NCBI GenBank assembly: GCA_038380435.1
Contig: JAWZYU010000027.1
Coordinates: forward strand, 3,469,156 to 3,533,155
DNA from: Ryuthela nishihirai
Lineage: Eukaryota > Arthropoda > Arachnida > Araneae > Heptathelidae
Reading direction: 5' to 3'
Length of the DNA: 64,000 bases
Shown: positions 56,801 to 64,000 of the stretch, one piece after another
Layout of the letters: every line of letters starts with the position of its first letter
How positions within the stretch are numbered: position 1 is the first letter of the stretch
Made by a program: the position numbers and the translations under genes
The notes under the pieces: model-generated
What the model was told of the DNA's origin: nothing
What the model saw: the letters and a program-made list of their open reading frames with translations, nothing else
Database searches by the model: none

Positions 56801-57440
56801 TTGAGAGAGGGAATGCCGACAATATCAAACAGCCCCCTAATCGCAGACATGGGGCAAAGACCCGTTCCCCCACTACTAAAGGCTGAAGCCATCTACACTG
56901 GAAGAATTCCTCCAATGTAGAATTTAATGATGCCAATAGAAGCAAAGAGTTCAGGTGCCTGCGATGACTTCTGCTCAGGATTATCCACCAGCTGATAAAC
57001 ATATCCTGTGAATCTATTCACTTGGGGCTGTCAACCCACAAACAAACAGAAAACACAACGGAAGATTTTCCCTCCACAGAAGCCCACCAGTGCAGCAAAA
57101 TCAGGATCCATAATCAAGCTCAGAGGCATATATCTGTCCAGTAGGTTTATATGGTCAGCACAAGGACCCTGTGTAGTTGACCACTCCTCAGCAGGGTAGA
57201 AAAAAAAAAGAAAAGTAGCCATAGTTGTCCAGATCAGTAGGCCACAATAATCTGGCAGCCCTCCCCTTCCGTTCACTTCCACAAGAGAGTATTTTTTTTT
57301 TTAAAGTTACTAACGGTCTGCACCACGAGAAGGCGGGGTCGGACATTAGGTGCTAGGCCTGGCCGGTTCTATGCATCATCACAGGGGATTGGTGCATAGC
57401 TCTCCTTCCAGTGACTACCTAGCTACCATTTACAGACCTT
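53838..57440 (-). pseudogene. RTE-like LINE, near full length copy L
   Basis: Covers 5' leader (57440-56900), endonuclease 56892-55783, linker and RT (55634-54285), and C-terminus to 53873 with a GATGATGATG tail. The RT is broken into pieces at 55160, 54766 and 54556 by single-base changes, and the endonuclease frame ends at 55783 after runs of T and A. A stretch of LINE 3' end touches the 5' end of copy K with no spacer. Family length is about 3.6 kb. Confidence 0.9.
55783..56892 (-). pseudogene. LINE copy L endonuclease (APE type)
   Basis: A 369-residue open block. N-terminal IGSWNVRTLHRAFSLDVL, then LSLQETRWTDKGQ (metal-binding E), GVGLLLSRHASDALLGYE, CCYAPTEDADED, LVLGDFNAKVGTDSDLWGGV (D and N of the active site), TWVSPDGLHKNMIDYILINS and GAEIGSDHFLVKSVL (SDH). 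These match AP endonuclease-like LINE domains, also seen in host craniofacial development protein 2-like proteins. It would nick the target DNA. The end KKKGAEEAELFK is read out of frame with RT because of a shared homopolymer change. Confidence 0.9.
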
Positions 57441-57856
57441 GATCCCATATATAGGAAAAACTAATTGATCCTGTGGGAAAAGATTCATGGAACATAATGA
57501 GCTATTAAAAGTATGAATAAAACCAATGGGAGTACAAAAATAGCAGCACACCAAAATGCAATACCAATGTCTGAAAAAGCAAAAGTGATAGCAAATCCAT
57601 GAACAGAATATCAACTTAATCTCTGAGAAATATATATGATATATCAAAACAGAGACAGTTGCTGGAATGATCAAATCATACCTCTTCCCACAACTCCCAG
57701 AGATTATTACTACACAAAGAACAACAAAATTATATGAAAAAAGGGAGGAATATTATTCCTGTTCAACACATGGAATACTAAATTTCTGAGAAACATGGAC
57801 TTGGCTTAAACACCCCATTCCTCAGTGCATCCTGCACACACAAGCCATTTAAATAA
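57441..57856. other. Spacer between head-to-head LINEs L and M
   Basis: No motif recognised; contains short chance frames. Confidence 0.45.
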
Positions 57857-58012
57857 TGTGATGGTTCAAAATTCACTTTTACATTCCTTAACCAGTTATA
57901 ATTCATTAACATAATAATTATTTGGGGCTTTCATTTCCTTTCAACCATCGCTTCTCCCCGTCTGTAGTGTTGCTGACTGCACAACTAAATATTTGATTGG
58001 TGGCTGCTAACC
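57857..58012 (+). repeat. Diverged LTR fragment
   Basis: Starts TGTGATGG and follows the LTR at 35999 (ACTTTTAC, CTTAACCAGTT, ATTTGGGG.TTTCATTTCCTTT) with many changes. It ends at the start of LINE M, so it may be a relic of an older LTR insertion. Confidence 0.6.
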
Positions 58013-58021
58013 ATTAACTCT

Positions 58022-61000
58022 AGGTCTGTAAATGGTAGCTAGATAGTCACTGGAAGGAGAGCTATGCATCAATCTCCTGTGATGATGCATAGAACCGGCT
58101 AGGCCTAGCACCTAATGCCCGACCCCACCTTCTCGTGGTGCAGACCATTAGTACCTTTCAAAAGAGATACTCTCTTGCAGAAGTGAACAGAAGGGGAGGG
58201 CTGACAGATTAGTGTGGCCTACTGATCTGGACATCTGTGGCAACTTTTATTTATTTTTTATCCTGCTGAGGAGTGGTCAACCACACATGGTCCTGGTGCT
58301 GACCATATATACCAACCTGAACAGAATTATGGCTCTGAGCTTGTTTATAGATCATGATTTTGCTGCACTGGTGGTCTTCTGTGGAGGGAAAATCTTCCGC
58401 TGTGTTTTCTCTTTGTTTGTGGGTTGACAGCCCCAAGTGAATAGATTCACAGGATATGTTTATCAGCTGGTGGATAATCCTGAGCAGAGGTCATCGCAGG
58501 CACCTGAACTCTTTGCTTCTATTGGCATCGTCAAATTCTACATTGGAGGAAGTCTTCCAGTGTAGATGGCTTCAGCCTTTAGTAGTGGGGGAACGGGTCT
58601 TTGCCCCATGTCTGCGATTAGGGGGCTGTTTGATATTGTCGGCATTCCCTCTCTCAATAAACATAGTTTCTTTAAACATCCCACTAACCATTTTCTCTCC
58701 ATAGGTAGTTGGAATGTGAGGACTCTGCACAGAACTTTTTCTCTTGATGTCCTCACACAAGAATTCCACCATTATAATTTAGATATTCTCGGCTTGCAAG
58801 AGACCAGATGGACAGATAAAGGTCAGATTCTTAAAAATAATCTTAAATTTCTCTTTTCAGGGAGGGACGACAATAAGCATCACCAAGGCGTGGGTCTGCT
58901 TCTCAGCAGACACACTAGTGATGCTCTTCTAGAATATGAGTGCATTAATGAAAGGTTTCTTACAGCAAAATTTCAGACAAGCGTTAAAGACTTGAATGTT
59001 ATCTGCTGTTATGACCCCACTGAGGATGAGAAGGATAGGTTTTACGGACAACTTCAGGATATTTTGAATTCTGTCAAGAAAGGAGATATTACCCTTGTTC
59101 TTGGTGACTTCAATGCCAAAGTTGGTACTGACTCTGACCTTTGGGCAGGAGTAATAGGCCCTTTTGGTATTGGTAGCTGCAATGGCAATGGGCAACGTCT
59201 CTTACAGGTAAGTAAACTCAATTGTTTCAGAATAACTAACACATATTACAAATACCGCGAACATACATAAGTACACATGGGTTTCACCTGATGGGCTGCA
59301 TAAGAATATGATTGATTATATATAATTAACAACAAATAGACTAGTTCTGTTAGGAATACCAGGGCATATCTGACCATTACCTTGGTAAAACAGTCTTGCA
59401 ACTTAAACGTAAAAAGTGTTGTGCTAAGGTTAAAAAATTTACTTTTAATACTGATGCTCTGAAAGACGAAATTATAGCCAAAGCTTACCATAATAGGTTA
59501 CTTAAACATTATGATAGTCAAGGTTTGCTTACTACTGAAGTTGAGGAAGGATGGGACCGTTTTCAACAGGCTTTTTTGGAAACTTAGGAAAAAAAGGAGC
59601 AGAGGAGGCAAAATTATTTGAGTAATAAGGTACTTGAGTTTATTTCAGAAAGAAAACTGCAGGAATGTCCTTAATCAGTACCCTACTAGTCCTAATAGAA
59701 AGCACTACAGAGAACTTAATAAACATGTAAAGGATCAGTTAGTTGCTGATAAGAGTCTTTGGCTTGACAGTTTGGCTGACAAAGTCGAGGAAGAAATTAG
59801 ACAGCACAACAGCAGAGAGCTGTATCAGATAGTTAATGTTATGTGTGATAGAAAACGAACAGGTGTACAGGGATTGAAGGATAAACAAGGTAAGGTTATA
59901 GAAGGTGAGGATTCTGTCATGGCTAGGTGGGCTGAGCATTTCAGTGATGTTCTAAACAATGTAGTTAGTTCTACTCCCATTGTTTGCAATGATGATAGAT
60001 GCATTACTGGCTTTAATGTTAGCCCTTTAACACAGTCTGAAGTTATTTTGGCTATTTCTAAACTTAAACTTCATAAATCCCCAGGGGTAGATGAAATTAC
60101 TGCGGAAATGCTTAGAACTGGGAATGTTTCGGTTAACACTTGGATGACAGAAATTTTGAATATCTTTTATGATAAAGGCACGACTCCTAAGGATTTTACC
60201 AAAGCTACTATTATCTCTATTTTCAAAAAAGGTGATCGCAGTTCTTGTGATAACTATAGGGGTATCAGCCTACTCTCTGTTCCAGTGAAAGTTCTTTCCA
60301 TGTTGTGCTTAATAGAATTAAAAATCTGGTTGACAGTCAATTGTGTGATGAGCAATGTGGATTCAGAAGTGGTAGGGGATGTGTGGATCAGATATTTTCA
60401 TTTAGGCATATTCTTGAGAAATGTTTAGAGTTTCAGAAACCTTTGGTTGCTAGCTTTGTTGATTTCAAAAAGGCTTTTGACTCTGTTGATCGTCATAATT
60501 TTTTGTGATTGTGAAATCATATGGTATACCAGACAAGTTAGTTAACATAATGAAAGCTCTCTATAATAACACTGAGTCGTGTGTGAGAGTTGGTAAGGCT
60601 TGTAGCAATTGGTTTAGCATTACTTCTGGTGTTCGACAAGGGTGCATTTTGTCTCCATTTGTCTTTAGCTTGGTTGCTGATTATGTTATGCGAAATTCAC
60701 TTCAAGGGAAAGATTTTGTCCTTAAATGGGTTGGAGATACGAAAATTTCTGATTTAGATTATGCTGATGATTTAGCCCTTTTGGCAAATGATGTTGATGA
60801 GATGAACTCTTTCATTCGAGCTGTTGATGAGACTGGTAGTAGAGTAGGTTTGGTTATAAACAGAGAGAAAACTAAAGTGATGAAAATTGGTCAGGCAGGC
60901 TGTGATTCAGTTAATCTGAATGGTTGCAGTCTTGAGCACGTGTCACAGTTTAATTACCTTGGGAGCTATGTAACAGATGCTAGTGATGTGCAGCATGAGA

Positions 61001-61552
61001 TTAACAGACGAATAGAGATTGCTGCCGGGACTTTTAAGAATCTATCAAGAGTGTGGAGAAATAGGCGTATACACCTAAAGACTAAAATTAGACTGTATAA
61101 TAGTTTGGTTCTTTCTAGGGTTAGTTATGGTAGTGAAACTTGGACACTTTGTCAACAAGATAACAGGGAACTAGATGCTTTTGATTCTAGATGCTTATGC
61201 AGCATCTTGGGCATTAGGAGGTTCAACTTTGCAATTAATGATGAGGTCAGGTAAAGGAGTTTGCAACCTCCTTTAAGCAGCATATTGTGCAGAGAGAGAT
61301 TCCATTGTTTTGGCCATGTTGCCAGTATGAATAATTATAGATTGGTGAATAGGATTATGAACAGTGTGCCTAAAGGCCTCAGAAAGAGGGAGAGACCTAG
61401 GATGCAGTGGGCAGACAGTGTCAAACAGGACCTTATTAGAATTGGTGTGCAGTGGCCAGATGCAGTAGATGTAGCTCAGGACAGACTTGCTTGGAGAACT
61501 AAATTGCATGGTCTGGTTGGACCTCCATAGCCCCTGGCTGCTTGAGGATGAT
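58022..61552 (+). pseudogene. RTE-like LINE, near full length copy M
   Basis: Begins CTGTAAATGGTAGCTAGATA, has the leader, endonuclease 58566-59270 (GSWNVRTLHRTFSLDVL, LQETRWTDKGQ, LVLGDFNAKVGTDSDL), a broken middle (59270-59630), then linker and RT 59634-60428 and 60505-61254 with SGVRQGCILSPFVFSLVADY and LDYADDLALLA, and the C-terminal block to 61530 with GGATGATGATG tail. Stops at 59270, 59587, 60428 and 61254 inactivate it. In this copy the endonuclease and RT frame positions agree better than in copies F and L at the T run (AFLET). Confidence 0.9.
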
Positions 61553-61985
61553 GATGCTAACCACTGCGAGCAAGGTCAACAATTATTTGTCATCATATGT
61601 AAATGTGGCTTCAGCATGATGCAGACATGTGCCACATTTGTCTTAAGCCAGTATGGAGCTCAGAAAGTAGTGAGGAGGTGGTAGAATGTGGAGAGTTGAG
61701 TTGGAGATGTTTAGTTTGAGATTTGTGAATTGTGCTGATGAATGATTTTCAGGAGTCGTTTCATAGAAGCTTTATATATTGGTGAGTCAATAGTCCAATA
61801 AAATTCTTTAACCCCTACCATATCACAGCTTGAAGAATCGCTTTCATCTTTCCCATTCTAGTGATTGGAGAGCCAAGTTTCACTCCCTTAGTACAAGGTT
61901 ATGAAAAAATATATTTTCAAATAGATATCTGGATTTTTCTTCACCTGTTTCTAATTAAATATGAAAAATAACATTTAAATCTATA

Positions 61986-62145
61986 ATAATAAATAAATAA
62001 ATAAATACCCCCCCCCCCCCCCCCCCAAGCAACTGCTTGCCACAGAATAGACACTTGTCACATTTCTACTATGGACAGGAGCCTGTCAGTCTATATGTCA
62101 TAGTAGAAGGTTGAGAGGATGGCAGGACCTCAGCAAAAAAAATCC
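61986..62145 (-). mobile_element. SINE-A fragment without head, with poly-C run
   Basis: Minus-strand body CTGCTGAGGTCCTGCC-like and AAGCAGTTGCTTGG, with a long C run (G on the minus strand) replacing the AGGGGG block, and a 30-base insertion between ACAG and GAGCC. The tRNA-like head is absent. Confidence 0.7.
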
Positions 62146-62820
62146 ATGATATAATTTTTTTATCCACTGATTCCGATTCAAAAAATTATGATAAAGTTAA
62201 AAAATATATCTATTTGAGTCAGATGCACATGTTCAATCATAGTAAATGGCATCAAGTAGTGCAGATTCAGTTCATGCCTTTATGCATCATCCAGGAACTA
62301 AGCACATCTGCTTTTGATCAATATTTTATCAGACTTTCCATTTTAAAAACGTGTTTAATTTACTTCAATATTTCTAATATTTTTTTGTTGCTTCTCAAAT
62401 GGATACTGCAATTATAAACAATAATTAATTAGAAATGATCGAAAGTGAAACTGCTAGTGATCTATAATGGCAGCAATCAGAACAAGCATTAGGATTACTC
62501 AAAGAACTATTTTTAAACGGTATGAATTTATTTATCTACATTTTAATTACATTTAAAGCATATAAACAAATTAAGGTCAGGAAACTGCAATTTTGAACTA
62601 AAATTTCTGCTGGAATTTTAGAATTAAGCTTTTCCGTAGCAGTTATGCAGCTTCATTATGAAGTGACGCATTCTCAAATTCAATGCATCGATTAAACTTT
62701 AAATGCTTTAAAACATTTTTTTAAATTTTTCACAGTTCTTTACCACTTTTATGATATATTTTTCATTTCTTATTTAAATTATCTAGTTTTTAAAGCAAAA
62801 AAATTTTTTTTTCACTTCAA

Positions 62821-63645
62821 TGAACATTTTAGGGGTAAACTATCTTTGGACAAAGCCACAGGATATCTGTAACTCAGTTGAACAGTAGTACTTCCCCACT
62901 GTAAGGTTTTCTAAAGCTTTTTACACATCTCCTCATTTTATTAAATCTATTCTTGGTTCGTGCAGCAGATGATCTATCTGCTCCCATCAATTAATGCTCA
63001 ACAGCCAGATATCATAAAACAACAACATTTATTTACAAAGATAAGTTTGGGGAGGTAGCCAGTGAGTAGTTGTACACTTATTTAAACACCTATCAGCACT
63101 GTAGATCTTAATTCTATCTCAGGTTACTACCTTATTTAGCACCAATTTAAATGCACAGGACAATTCAGTTCACAGGGTGTTGGCTCACAGATAAATCACA
63201 GGGCATACATCCCACAGAACACCATAGGGCTATACCCACAGAAAATTATCTGCTCCTCAGCACTTCAGAATCATATTCATGGTTCCAAAGTGTTGACTTT
63301 CCTCCAAGTCAGTTGTCAATCTCCTGTTCTTTTCTTAATCCCATGCTCCTGGTAATCCTTTTGACCTTCGGATCAGGTCACTCTGCACCTTCTCCCCACA
63401 AGGTCAACTCCTTCTGCTGGCTACACTCAACCCTTTTACATATAAGAATACCTCTATGATGTGTCATAGCCATAAAACAAACTCAGGGCCATGCACAACA
63501 ACACAAACAGATTTACAACATGTTTCCTATAGTTGTTTACCCCAGATTGCAGCCCTCAAGCTGGGCTCGGTTGCCAGATACTGACACCCACTATGGGAGA
63601 GAAAGGGTCAAGCCAGAAGGGCTGACCTTGACCCCAGAGGCATAA
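62821..63645. other. Unassigned insertion in repeat Y
   Basis: No counterpart in repeat Y copy 1. Composition is richer in G and C than the flanks (63000-63640). An open frame 63151-63459 (MHRTIQFTGCWLTDKSQG) shows no family motif. Confidence 0.4.
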
Positions 63646-64000
63646 ATGATTTAGAAAAAGCGAAATAAATGAAAGATTTATGCAATAATCAATATATTAT
63701 AAATTAGATTAGAATAATAAAATAATATAAAAAAACATGGAAAAGTATGTATATTTTTTAAATTTTGCTAAAGATAAAGTTGAAACAAAATAGAGTAAAA
63801 TTTTGCAATGTTTCAAAAAAAACACTTAAAAAATTTAACCTAACATTTTTTTTCCTTTGAATTTTTGATATTTTATTAAACACAATTAAATGTTTTTCAT
63901 TTGCTATATAACATATTTCCATTCATTAGTTACTTCAGGATGAGGTCCTAAAATTGTTTATTTTCTGAAAACAGTTAAAATAAATCAGGCCACCACAGTG

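Larger units (their letters stand above)
61808..64000 (+). repeat. Long dispersed repeat Y, copy 2
   Basis: Matches 30358-33480 but without the LINE. It has its own insertions: a SINE-A piece with 20-odd C residues (61986-62145) and an unrelated 62820-63640 block. It continues to the window edge. Confidence 0.75.

Noticed and set aside
63151..63459. A 102-residue open frame near the right end
   Set aside because: No motif, no splice support and no repeat match.
1..64000. CRISPR arrays, bacterial operons, phage or viral genomes
   Set aside because: No regularly spaced repeats, ribosome binding sites or such genes; the retroelement proteins are all of eukaryotic transposon types and no envelope gene is seen.

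Overview
This window is non-coding-rich, AT-rich invertebrate DNA, most likely from an arthropod. It contains no bacterial-style genes, operons or CRISPR. The evidence for a metazoan host is two spliced exons with consensus GT/AG sites, tRNA-derived SINEs, APE-type LINEs, Penelope-like elements with GIY-YIG remnants, mariner, hAT, and Ty3-type LTR elements. The exact species cannot be read from the sequence.

The only host gene I can support is on the minus strand. Two in-phase exons (44494-44665, then 19315-19469) encode adjacent parts of a HEAT-repeat protein that I recognise as the HEATR5/HEATR5B family, an AP-1 clathrin adaptor partner. They are separated by an intron of about 25 kb. The flanking 19 kb on each side show no further exon I could recognise, so almost the whole window appears to be intron filled with transposable elements.

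Region by region: 1-3.1 kb holds two head-to-head copies of a Penelope-like element (PLE-1) with a SINE in one of them. 3.4-7.7 kb holds four fragments of the dominant RTE-like LINE and a second Penelope-like family (PLE-2). 8.4-10.4 kb holds a degraded multi-copy protein gene split by two SINEs. 10.9-12.3 kb has a LINE tail and a second PLE-2 copy. 14.1-15.1 kb is a large palindrome with four tRNA-like units. 15.3-16.5 kb is a hAT transposase relic. 17.1-18.2 kb is an unclassified poly-C-containing repeat. 19.8-22.9 kb is a LINE copy carrying a tRNA-containing palindrome. 25.9-30.2 kb is a Ty3/gypsy relic with integrase placed before reverse transcriptase. 31.2-32.9 kb is a LINE inserted in a long repeat that occurs again at 61.8-64 kb. 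35.5-44.4 kb is a four-level nest (LINE, LINE piece, gag-only LTR element, SINE). 45.2-49.1 kb has three Tc1/mariner-type relics. 50.9-52.1 kb has a TA-flanked MITE and a hAT-type MITE. 52.1-61.6 kb has three LINEs, two of them near full length and head to head.

The most unusual signals are the tRNA-like core carried inside inverted repeats (14.1-15.1 kb and 20.7-21.0 kb), hammerhead-ribozyme-like motifs, the IN-before-RT gypsy relic, and LINE copies that share the same disabling mutation. All transposon genes seen here are broken by stops, frameshifts, insertions or truncation. The longest open frame is the 474-residue reverse-transcriptase segment at 52162-53586.
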